64,000 bases of DNA from Gordius sp. MW1 (Eukaryota; Nematomorpha; Gordioida; Gordea; Gordiidae): positions 11,439,835 through 11,503,834 of the forward strand of contig OZ038527.1 of NCBI GenBank assembly GCA_964036665.1, read 5' to 3'. The notes beneath the pieces are model-generated. The model had not been told where the DNA came from, did not search any database, and saw nothing but the letters and a program-made list of their open reading frames with translations. Of this stretch, positions 38,201 to 50,109 are shown one piece after another. A program made the translations under genes and the position numbers. Positions within the stretch are counted from its first letter, which is position 1, and every line of letters begins with the position of its first letter.

Positions 38201-39482
38201 GATAATAGGATTCTCCAATTAGCTTATTTTTATATATTTTTTTACGCTCTTTCACATAGAATCGAAAAAATGAATATTTTTACCTCAAATCAAATTTTTT
38301 TATTCAACCGTATTCATCCGATGAAAGTTGTCGTTTTCAGACGTTGTTTCCATGATAAAAAGTAAAAATTTATCAGAATCAGAAAACTATTAATTTGAAA
38401 TCATGATCGCATAGAGCAATTTTCAAAAATTAAGCATTCACGTTACGATACAACAAACTAATCGCAACAATAAAACGTTGTCTTTTGTCAAAATGATAGT
38501 TCTCGCAGCTTAAAACCTCTTTTCGGAAGTCAATCGAGGATAATAGGATTCTCAAATCGGCTTACTTTTATATATTTTTTCAAGCTCTTTCACATAGAAT
38601 CGAAAAAAATAAATATTTTTACTTCAAAATTTTGCACATTTTTTTCTTTCAACCGTATTCATCCGATGAAAGTTGTCGTTTTCAGACGTTGTTTCCATGA
38701 TAAAAAGTAAAAAATTATCAGAATCAGAAAACTATTACTTTGAAATCATGATCGCATAGAGCAATTTTCAAAAATTAAGCACTCACGTTACGATACAACA
38801 AACTAATCGCAACAATAAAACGTTGTCTTTTGTCAAAATGATAGTTCTCGCTGCTTAAAACCTCTTTTCGGAAGTCAATCGAGGATAATAGGATTCTCAA
38901 ATCGGCTTACTTTTATATATTTTTTCAAGCTCTTTCACATAGAATCGAAAAAAATGAATATTTTTACCTCAAAATTTTTCACATTTATTTCTTTCAACCG
39001 TATTCATCCGATGAAAGTTGTCGTTTTCAGACGTTGTTTCCATGATAAAAAGTAAAAATTTATCAGAATCAGAAAACTATTACTTTGAAATCATGATTGT
39101 ATAGAGCAGTTTTCAAAAATTAAGCACTCACGTTTGATACAACAAACTAATCGCAACAATAAAACGTTGTCTTTTGTCAAAATGATAGTTCTCGCAGCTT
39201 AAAACCTCTTTTCGGAAGTCAATCGAGGATAATAGGATTCTCCAATTGGCTTATTTTTATATATTTTTTTACGCTCTTTCACATAGAATCGAAAAAAATG
39301 AATATTTTTACCTCAAAATTTTTCACATTGATGAAAGTTGTCGTTTTCAGACGTTGTTTCACTGATAAAAAGTAAAAATTTATCAGAATCAGAAAACTAT
39401 TACTTTGAAATCATGATCGCATAGAGCAATTTTCAAAAATTAAGCACTCACGTTGCGATACAACAAACTATTCGCAACAATA
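32292..39482 (+). repeat. Mixed HOR region with 7-, 8- and 9-monomer offsets
   Basis: Monomers start at 32292, 32636, 32981, 33325, 33670, 34014, 34357, 34701, 35044, 35387, 35731, 36076, 36420, 36763, 37106, 37447, 37792, 38135, 38473, 38818 and 39162. Units 32,981-34,013 match 35,387-36,419 (offset 2,406, 7 units). Units 35,731 and 36,076 match 38,473 and 38,818 (offset 2,742, 8 units). Units 34,357-35,386 match 37,447-38,472 (offset about 3,091, 9 units). Markers include agaatggaaaaaaatg, attttgcac, ctcttagc and ttgcttcc. The overlapping offsets show repeated crossovers out of register. Confidence 0.85.
39162..39482 (+). repeat. Shortest monomer in the array (321 bp), with a 23-bp deletion
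   Basis: Near 39,329 cacattgatgaaag replaces the usual stretch and removes 23 bp, including the left half of the TTCATC-C-GATGAA palindrome. Just downstream it reads gtttcactgat instead of gtttccatgat. Its junction with the next unit reads attcgcaac and aaaaagttg, altering both the stem-loop arm and the start motif. It sits at the boundary between the mixed region and the second copy of the large duplication. Confidence 0.9.
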
Positions 39483-39827
39483 AAAAGTTGTCTTTTGTCA
39501 AAATGATAGTTCTCTTAGCTTAAAACCTCTTTTCGGAAGTCAATCGAGGATAATAGGATTCTCAAATTGGCTTACTTTTATATATTTTTTCAAGCTCTTT
39601 CACATAGAATCGAAAAAAATAAATATTTTTACCTCAAAATTTTTCACATTTTTTTCTTTCAACCGTATTCATCCGATGAAAGTTGTCGTTTTCAGACGTT
39701 GTTTCCATGATAAAAAGTAAAAATTTATCAGAATCAGAAAACTATTACTTTGAAATCATGATCGCATAGAGCAATTTTCAAAAATTAAGCACTCACGTTG
39801 CGATACAACAAACTAATCGCAACTATA
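39483..39827 (+). repeat. Junction monomer at the start of the large duplicated segment
   Basis: This unit is class A with a class-B-like ttggcttac and the ctcttagc marker from the region to its left (34,701 and 37,447). It ends with tcgcaactat, as expected before the next unit at 39,828, which is a copy of the one at 17,520. It is therefore probably the breakpoint monomer of the duplication. Confidence 0.7.
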
Positions 39828-42800
39828 AAACGTTGTCTTTTGTCAAAATGATAGTTCTCGACGCTTAAAACCTCTTTTCGGAAGTCAATCGAGGATAATA
39901 GGATTCTCAAATCGGCTTACTTTTATATATTTTTTCAAGCTCTTTCACATAGAATCGAATGAATATTTTTACCTCAAAATTTTTCACATTTTTTTAATTA
40001 ACCGTATTCATCCGATGAAAGTTGTCGTTTTCAGACGTTGTTTCCATGATAAAAAGTAAAAATTTATCAGAATCAGAAAACTATTACTTTGAAATCATGA
40101 TCGCATAGAGCAATTTTCAAAAATTAAGCACTCACGTTGCGATACAACAAACTAATCGCAACTATAAAACGTTGTCTTTTGTCAAAATGATAGTTCTCGA
40201 CGCTTAAAACCTCTTTTCGGAAGTCAATCGAGGATAATAGGATTCTCAAATTGGCTTATTTTTATATATTTTTATACGCTCTTTTACAAAGAATCGAAAA
40301 AAATGAATATTTTTACCTCAAAATTTTTCACATTTTTTTATTCAACCGTATTCATCCGATGAAAGTTGTCGTTTTCAGACGTTGTTTCCATGATAAAAAG
40401 TAAAAATTTATCAGAATCAGAAAACTATTACTTTGAAATCATGATCGCATAGAGCAATTTTCAAAAATTAAGCACTCACGTTACGATACAACAAACTAAT
40501 CGCAACAATAAAACGTTGTCTTTTGTCAAAATGATAGTTCGCAGCTTAAAACCTGTTTTCGGAAGTCAATCCAGAATAATAGGATTCTCAAATTGGCTTA
40601 TTTTCATATATTTTTTTACGCTCTTTCACATAGAATCGAAAAAATTGTGAATATTTTTACCTCAAAAATTTTCACATTTTTTTATTCAACCGTATTCATC
40701 CGATGAAAGTTGTCGTTTTCAGACGTTGTTTCCATGATAAAAAGTAAAAATTTATCAGAATCAGAAAACTATTACTTTGAAATCATGATCGCATAGAGCA
40801 ATTTTCAAAAATTAAGCACTCACGTTGCGATACAACAAACTAATCGCAACTATAAAACGTTGTCTTTTGTCAAAATGATAGTTCTCGACGCTTAAAACCT
40901 CTTTTCGGAAGTCAACCGAGGATAATAGTATTCTCAAATCGGCTTACTTTTATATATTTTTTCAAGCTCTTTCACATAGAATTAAAAAAAATGAATATTT
41001 TTCCCTCTTCACATTTTTTTCTTTCAACCGTATTCATCCGATGAAAGTGATCGTTTTCAGACGTTTCTCCATGATAAAAAGTAAAAATTTATCAGAATCA
41101 GAAAACTATTACTTTGAAATCATGATTGCATAGAGCAGTTTTCAAAAATTAAGCACTCACGTTTGATACTACAAACTAATGGCAATTATAAAACGTTGTC
41201 TTTTGTCAAAATGATAGTTCTCCCAGCTTAAAACCTCTTTTCGGAAGTCAATCGAGGATAATAGGATTCTCAAATTGGCTTATTTTTATATATTTTTATA
41301 CGCTCTTTTACATAGAATCGAAAAAAATGAATATTTTTACCTCAAAATTTTTCACATTTTTTTATTCAACCGTATTCATCCGATGAAAGTTGTCGTTTTC
41401 AGACGTTGTTTCCATGATAAAAAGTAAAAATTTATCAGAATCAGAAAACTATTACTTTGAAATCATGATCGCATAGAGCAATTTTCAAAAATTAAGCACT
41501 CACGTTACGACACAACAAACTAATCGCAACAATAAAACGTTGTCTTTTGTCAAAATGATAGTTCTCGCAGCTTAAAACCTCTTTTCGGAAGTCAATCCAG
41601 AATAATAGGATTCTCAAATTGGCTTATTTTTATATATTTTTTTACGCTCTTTCACATAGAATCGTAAAAAATGTGAATATTTTTACCTCAAAAATTTTCA
41701 CATTTTTTTATTCAACCGTATTCATCCGATGAAAGTTGTCGTTTTCAGACGTTGTTTCCATGATAAAAAGTAAAAATTTATCAGAATCAGAAAACTATTA
41801 CTTTGAAATCATGATCGCATAGAGCAATTTTCAAAAATTAAGCACTCACGTTGCGATACAACAAACTAATCGCAACAATAAAACGTTGTCTTTTGTCAAA
41901 ATGATAGTTCCCGCAGCTTAAAACCTCTTTTCGGAAGTCAATCGAGGATAATAGGATTCTCAAATCAGCTTACTTTTATATATTTTTTCAAGCTCTTTCA
42001 CATAGAATCGAAAAAAATAAATATTTTTACCTCAAAATTTTTCACATTTTTTTCTTTCAGCCGTATTCATCCGATGAAAGTTGTCGTTTTCAGACGTTGT
42101 TTCCATGATGAAAAGTAAAAATTTATCAGAATCAGAAAACTATTACTTTGAAATCATGATTGCATAGAGCAGTTTTCAAAAATTAAGCACTCACGTTTGA
42201 TACAAACTAATCGCAACAATAAAACGTTGTCTTTTGTCAAAATGATAGTTCTCGCAGCTTAAAACCTCTTTTCGGAAGTCAATCGAGGATAATAGGATTC
42301 TCAAATTGGCTTGTTTTTATATATTTTTATACCTCTTTCACATTGAATCGTAAAAAATGAATATTTTTACCTCAAAATTTTTCACATTTTTTTATTCAAC
42401 CGTATTCATCCGATGAAAGTTGTCGTTCTCAGACGTTGTTTCCATGATAAAAAGTAAAAATTTATCAGAATCAGAAAACTATTACTTTGAAATCATGATC
42501 GCATAGAGCAATTTTCAAAAATTAAGCACTCACGTTGCGATACAACAAACTAATCGCAACTATAAAACGTTGTCTTTTGTCAAAATGATAGTTCTCGACG
42601 CTTAAAACCTCTTTTCGGAAGTCAATCGAGGATAATAGGATTCTCAAATCGGCTTACTTTTATATATTTTTTCAAGCTCTTTCACATAGAATCGAAAAAA
42701 ATGAATATTTTTACCTCAAAAGTTTTCACATTTTTTTATTCAACCGTATTCATCCGATGAAAGTTGTCGTTTTCAGACGTTGTTTCCATGATGAAAAGTA

Positions 42801-45800
42801 AAAATTTATCAGAATCAGAAAACTATTACTTTGAAATTATGATTGCATAGAGCAGTTTTCAAAAATTAAGCACTCACGTTTGATACAAACTAATCGCAAC
42901 AATAAAACGTTGTCTTTTGTCAAAATGATAGTTCTCGCAGCTTAAAACCTCTTTTCGGAAGTCAATCGAGGATAATAGGATTCTCAAATTGGCTTGTTTT
43001 TATATATTTTTATACCTCTTTCACATTGAATCGAAAAAAATGAATATTTTTACCTCAAAATTTTTCACATTTTTTTATTCAACCGTATTCATCCGATGAA
43101 AGTTGTCATTCTCAGACGTTGTTTCCATGATAAAAAGTAAAAATTTATCAGAATCAGAAAACTATTACTTTGAAATCATGATCGCATAGAGCAATTTTCA
43201 AAAATTAAGCACTCACGTTGCGATACAACAAACTAATCGCAACTATAAAACGTTGTCTTTTGTCAAAATGATAGTTCTCGACGCTTAAAACCTCTTTTCG
43301 GAAGTCAACCGAGGATAATAGGATTCTCAAATCGGCTTACTTTTATATATTTTTTCAAGCTCTTTCACATAGAATTAAAAAAAATGAATATTTTTCCCTC
43401 TTCACATTTTTTTCTTTCAACCGTATTCATCCGATGAAAGTGATCGTTTTCAGACGTTTCTCCATGATAAAAAGTAAAAATTTATCAGAATCAGAAAACT
43501 ATTACTTTGAAATCATGATTGCATAGAGCAGTTTTCAAAAATTAAGCACTCACGTTTGATACTACAAACTAATGGCAATTATAAAACGTTGTCTTTTGTC
43601 AAAATGATAGTTCCCGCAGCTTAAAACCTCTTTTCGGAAGTCAATCGAGGATAATAGGATTCTCAAATCAGCTTACTTTTATATATTTTTTCAAGCTCTT
43701 TCACATAGAATCGAAAAAAATAAATATTTTTACCTCAAAATTTTTCACATTTTTTTCTTTCAGCCGTATTCATCCGATGAAAGTTGTCGTTTTCAGACGT
43801 TGTTTCCATGATGAAAAGTAAAAATTTATCAGAATCAGAAAACTATTACTTTGAAATCATGATTGCATAGAGCAGTTTTCAAAAATTAAGCACTCACGTT
43901 TGATACAAACTAATCGCAACAATAAAACGTTGTCTTTTGTCAAAATGATAGTTCTCGCAGCTTAAAACCTCTTTTCGGAAGTCAATCGAGGATAATAGGA
44001 TTCTCAAATTGGCTTGTTTTTATATATTTTTATACCTCTTTCACATTGAATCGTAAAAAATGAATATTTTTACCTCAAAATTTTTCACATTTTTTTATTC
44101 AACCGTATTCATCCGATGAAAGTTGTCGTTCTCAGACGTTGTTTCCATGATAAAAAGTAAAAATTTATCAGAATCAGAAAACTATTACTTTGAAATCATG
44201 ATCGCATAGAGCAATTTTCAAAAATTAAGCACTCACGTTGCGATACAACAAACTAATCGCAACTATAAAACGTTGTCTTTTGTCAAAATGATAGTTCTCG
44301 ACGCTTAAAACCTCTTTTCGGAAGTCAATCGAGGATAATAGGATTCTCAAATCGGCTTACTTTTATATATTTTTTCAAGCTCTTTCACATAGAATCGAAA
44401 AAAATGAATATTTTTACCTCAAAAGTTTTCACATTTTTTTATTCAACCGTATTCATCCGATGAAAGTTGTCGTTTTCAGACGTTGTTTCCATGATGAAAA
44501 GTAAAAATTTATCAGAATCAGAAAACTATTACTTTGAAATTATGATTGCATAGAGCAGTTTTCAAAAATTAAGCACTCACGTTTGATACAAACTAATCGC
44601 AACAATAAAACGTTGTCTTTTGTCAAAATGATAGTTCTCGCAGCTTAAAACCTCTTTTCGGAAGTCAATCGAGGATAATAGGATTCTCAAATTGGCTTGT
44701 TTTTATATATTTTTATACCTCTTTCACATTGAATCGAAAAAAATGAATATTTTTACCTCAAAATTTTTCACATTTTTTTATTCAACCGTATTCATCCGAT
44801 GAAAGTTGTCATTCTCAGACGTTGTTTCCATGATAAAAAGTAAAAATTTATCAGAATCAGAAAACTATTACTTTGAAATCATGATCGCATAGAGCAATTT
44901 TCAAAAATTAAGCACTCACGTTGCGATACAACAAACTAATCGCAACTATAAAACGTTGTCTTTTGTCAAAATGATAGTTCTCGACGCTTAAAACCTCTTT
45001 TCGGAAGTCAATCGAGGATAATAGGATTCTCAAATCGGCTTACTTTTATATATTTTTTCAAGCTCTTTCACATAGAATCGAATGAATATTTTTACCTCAA
45101 AATTTTTCACATTTTTTTATTCAACCGTATTCATCCGATGAAAGTTGTCGTTTTCAGACGTTGTTTCCATGATAAAAAGTAAAAATTTATCAGAATCAGA
45201 AAACTATTACTTTGAAATCATGATCGCATAGAGCAATTTTCAAAAATTAAGCACTCACGTTGCGATACAACAAACTAATCGCAACTATAAAACGTTGTCT
45301 TTTGTCAAAATGATAGTTCTCGACGCTTAAAACCTCTTTTCGGAAGTCAATCGAGGATAATAGGATTCTCAAATCGGCTTACTTTTATATATTTTTTCAA
45401 GCTCTTTCACATAGAATCGAAAAAAATGAATATTTTTACATCAAAAGTTTTCACATTTTTTTATTCAACCGTATTCATCCGATGAAAGTTGTCGTTTTCA
45501 GACGTTGTTTCCATGATAAAAAGTAAAAATTTATCAGAATCAGAAAACTATTACTTCGAAATCATGATTGCATAGAGCAGTTTTCAAAAATTAAGCACTC
45601 ACGTTTGATACAACAAACTAATCGTAACAATAAAACGTTGTCTTTTGTCAAAATGATAGTTCTCGCAGCTTAAAACCTCTTTTCGGAAGTCAATCGAGGA
45701 TAATAGGATTCTCAAATTGGCTTATTTTTATATATTTTTTTACGCTCTTTCACATAGAATTAAAAAATAATGAATATTTTTACCTCAAAAATTTTCACAT

Positions 45801-46665
45801 TTTTTTATTCAACCGTATTCATCCGATGAAAGTTGTCGTTTTCAGACGTTGTTTCCATGATAAAAAGTAAACATTTATAAGAATCAGAAAAATATTACTT
45901 TGAAATCATAATCGCATAGAGCAATTTTCAAAAATTAAGCACTCACGTTGCGATACAACAAACTAATCGCAACAATAAAACGTTGTCTTTTGTCAAAATG
46001 ATAGTTCTCGCAGCTTAAAACCTCTTTTCGGAAGTCAATCGAGGATAATAGGATTCTCAAATCGCCTTACTTTTATATATTTTTTTAAACTCTTTCACAT
46101 AGAATCGAAAAAAATGAATATTTTTACCTCAAAATTTTTCACATTTTTTTATTCAACCGTATTCATCCGATGAAAGTTGTCGTTTTCAGAAGTTGTTTCC
46201 ATGATAAAAAGTAAAAATTTATCAGAATCAGAAAACTATTACTTTGAAATCATGATCGCACAGAGCAATTTTTAAAAATTAAGCACTCACGTTGCGATAC
46301 AACAAACTAATTGCAACAAAAAACGTTGTCTTTTGTCAAAATGATAGTTCTCGCAGCTTAAAACCTCTTTTCGTAAGTCAATGGAGGATAATAGGATTCT
46401 CAAATCGGCTTACTTTTATATATTTTTTCAAGCTCTTTCACATAGAATCGAAAAAAATAAATATTTTTACCTCAAAATTTTTCACATATTTTTCTTTCAA
46501 CCGTATTCATCCGATAAAAGTTGTCGTTTTCAGACGTGGTTTATATGATAAAAAGTAAAAATTTATCAGAATCAGAAAACTATTACTTTGAAATCATGAT
46601 CGCATAGAGCAGTTTTCAAAAATTAAGAACTCACGTTGCGATACAACAAACTAATCTCAACACTA
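39828..46665 (+). repeat. Second copy of 17,520-22,661, with a 5-monomer insertion
   Basis: Monomers start at 39828, 40167, 40511, 40855, 41191, 41535, 41881, 42222, 42565, 42905, 43248, 43584, 43925, 44268, 44608, 44951, 45290, 45633, 45978 and 46321. Order and markers follow 17,520-22,661. The length accounts exactly: 6,838 bp minus 1,703 bp inserted (43,248-44,950) is 5,135, which is 5,142 minus the 7-bp deletion near 41,007. The offset is 22,308 at the left end and 24,004 at the right. Confidence 0.9.
43248..44950 (+). repeat. Five-monomer internal duplication (1,703 bp)
   Basis: This stretch is absent from the other copy of the segment (compare 20,604-21,285). Its first unit matches 40,855, including the 7-bp deletion that yields ccctcttcacat. 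The next four (43,584-44,950) match 41,881-43,247. Relative to its source it skips the two units at 41,191 and 41,535. The shared deletion shows that it arose after the deletion occurred. Confidence 0.88.
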
Positions 46666-49600
46666 AAACGTTGTCTTTTGTCAAAATGATAGTTCTCGCA
46701 ACTTAAAACCTCTTTTCGGAAGTCAATCGAGGATAATAGGATTCTCAAATTGGCTTATTTTTATATATTTTTTTACGCTCTTTCACATAGAATTAAAAAA
46801 AATGAATATTTTTACCTCAAAAATTTTCACATTTTTTTATTCAACCGTATTCATCCGATGAAAGTTGTCGTTTTCAGACGTTGTTTCCATGATAAAAAGT
46901 AAAAATTTATCAGAATCAGAAAACTATTACTTTGAAATCATGATCGCATAGAGCAATTTTCAAAAATTAAGCACTTACGTTGCGATACAACAAACTAATC
47001 GCAACAATAAAACGTTGTCTTTTGTCAAAATGATAGTTCTCGCAGCTTAAAACCTCTTTTCGGAAGTCAATCGAGGATAATAGAATTCTCAAATCGGCTT
47101 ACTTTTATATATTTTTTTAAGCTCTTTCACATAGAATCGAAAAAAATGAATATTTTTACCTCAAAATTTTTTCACATTTTTTTATTCAACCGTATTCATC
47201 CGATGAAAGTTGTCGTTTTCAGACGTTGTTTCCATGATAAAAAGTAAAAATTTATCAGAATCAGAAAACTATTACTTTGAAATCATGATCGCATAGAGCA
47301 ATTTTCAAAAATTAAGCACTCACGTTGCGATACAACAAACTAATCGCAACTATAAAACGTTGTCTTTTGTCAAAATGATAGTTCTCGCAGCTTAAAACCT
47401 CTTTTCGGAAGTCAATCGAGGATAATAGGATTCTCAAATCGGCTTACTTTTATATATTTTTTCAAGCTCTTTCACATAGAATCGAAAAAAATAAATATTT
47501 TTCCCTCAAGATTTTTCACATTTTTTTCTTTCAACCGTATTCATCCGATGAAAGTTGTCGTTTTCAGACGTTGTTTCCATGATAAAAAGTAAACATTTAT
47601 CAGAATCAGAAAATATTACTTTGAAATCATGATCGCATAGAGCAATTTTCAAAAATTAAGCACTCACGTTACGATACAACAAACTAATCGCAACAATAAA
47701 ACGTTGTCTTTTGTCAAAATGATAGTTCTCGCAGCTTAAAACCTCTTTTCGGAAGTCAATCGAGGATAATAGGATTCTCAAATTGGCTTATTTTTATATA
47801 TTTTTATACGCTCTTTCACATAGAATCGAAAAAAATGAATATTTTTACCTCAAAATTTTTCACATTTTTTTATTCAACCGTATTCATCCGATGAAAGTTG
47901 TCGTTTTCAGACGTTGTTTCCATGATAAAAAGTAAACATTTATCAGAATCAGAAAAATATTACTTTGAAATCATGATCGCATAGAGCAATTTTCAAAAAT
48001 TAAGCACTCACGTTGCGATACAACAAACTAATCTCAACACTAAAACGTTGTCTTTTGTCAAAATGATAGTTCTCGCAACTTAAAACCTCTTTTCGGAAGT
48101 CAATCGAGGATAATAGGATTCTCAAATTGGCTTATTTTTATATATATTTTTTACGCTCTTTCACATAGAATTAAAAAAAAATGAATATTTTTACCTCAAA
48201 AATTTTCACATTTTTTTATTCAACCGTATTCATCCGATGAAAGTTGTCGTTTTCAGACGTTGTTTCCATGATAAAAAGTAAAAATTTATCAGAATCAGAA
48301 AACTTTTACTTTGAAATCATGATCGCACAGAGCAATTTTCAAAAATTAAGCACTCACGTTGCGATACAACAAACTAATCGCAACAATAAAACGTTGTCTT
48401 TTGTCAAAATGATAGTTCTCGCAGCTTAAAACCTCTTTTCGGAAGTCAATCGAGGATAATAGGATTCTCAAATCGGCTTACTTTTATATATTTTTTTAAG
48501 CTCTTTCACATAGAATCGAAAAAAATAAATATTTTTACCTCAAAATTTTTCACATTTTTTTCTTTCAACCGTATTCATCCGATAAAAGTTGTCGTTTTCA
48601 GACGTGGTTTATATGATAAAAAGTAAAAATTTATCAGAATCAGAAAACTATTACTTTGAAATCATGATCGCATAGAGCAGTTTTCAAAAATTAAGAACTC
48701 ACGTTGCGATACAACAAACTAATCTCAACACTAAAACGTTGTCTTTTGTCAAAATGATAGTTCTCGCAACTTAAAACCTCTTTTCGGAAGTCAATCGAGG
48801 ATAATAGGATTCTCAAATTGGCTTATTTTTATATATTTTTTTACGCTCTTTCACATAGAATTAAAAAAAATGAATATTTTTACCTCAAAAATTTTCACAT
48901 TTTTTTATTCAACCGTATTCATCCGATGAAAGTTGTCGTTTTCAGACGTTGTTTCCATGATAAAAAGTAAAAATTTATCAGAATCAGAAAACTATTACTT
49001 TGAAATCATGATCGCATAGAGCAATTTTCAAAAATTAAGCACTTACGTTGCGATACAACAAACTAATCGCAACAATAAAACGTTGTCTTTTGTCAAAATG
49101 ATAGTTCTCGCAGCTTAAAACCTCTTTTCGGAAGTCAATCGAGGATAATAGAATTCTCAAATCGGCTTACTTTTATATATTTTTTTAAGCTCTTTCACAT
49201 AGAATCGAAAAAAATGAATATTTTTACCTCAAAATTTTTTCACATTTTTTTATTCAACCGTATTCATCCGATGAAAGTTGTCGTTTTCAGACGTTGTTTC
49301 CATGATAAAAAGTAAAAATTTATCAGAATCAGAAAACTATTACTTTGAAATCATGATCGCATAGAGCAATTTTCAAAAATTAAGCACTCACGTTGCGATA
49401 CAACAAACTAATCGCAACTATAAAACGTTGTCTTTTGTCAAAATGATAGTTCTCGCAGCTTAAAACCTCTTTTCGGAAGTCAATCGAGGATAATAGGATT
49501 CTCAAATCGGCTTACTTTTATATATTTTTTCAAGCTCTTTCACATAGAATCGAAAAAAATGAATATTTTTACCTCAAAATTTTCACATTTTTTTCTTTCA

Positions 49601-50109
49601 ACCGTTTTCATCCGATGAAAGTTGTCGTTTTCAGACGTTGTTTCCATGTTAAAAAGTAAAAATTTATCAGAATCAGAAAACTATTACTTTGAAATCATGA
49701 TTGCATAGAGCAGTTTTCAAAAATTAAGCACTCACGTTTGATACAACAAACTAATCGCAACAATAAAACGTCGTCTTTTGTCAAAATGATAGTTCTCGCA
49801 GCTTAAAACCTCTTTTCGGAAGTCAATCGAGTATAATAGGATTCTCAAATTGGCTTATTTTTATATATTTTTTCAAGCTCTTTCACATAGAATCGAAAAA
49901 AATGAATATTTTTACCTCAAAATTTTCACATTTTTTTCTTTCAACCGTTTTCATCCGATGAAAGTTGTCGTTTTCAGACGTTGTTTCCATGTTAAAAAGT
50001 AAAAATTTATCAGAATCAGAAAACTATTACTTTGAAATCATGATCGCATAGAGCAATTTTCAAAAATTAAGCACTTACGTTGCGATACAACAAACTAATC
50101 GCAACAATA
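46666..50109 (+). repeat. Reshuffled segment between the two duplicated blocks
   Basis: Monomers start at 46666, 47010, 47355, 47699, 48043, 48389, 48734, 49078, 49423 and 49766. The first four match 23,353-24,729 (offset 23,313). The next four match 22,662-24,041 (offset 25,381). The unit at 49,423 begins like 24,042 and ends like 24,730. The unit at 49,766 combines parts of 25,073, 24,730 and 23,353 or 23,697 types. Only satellite sequence is present. Confidence 0.83.
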
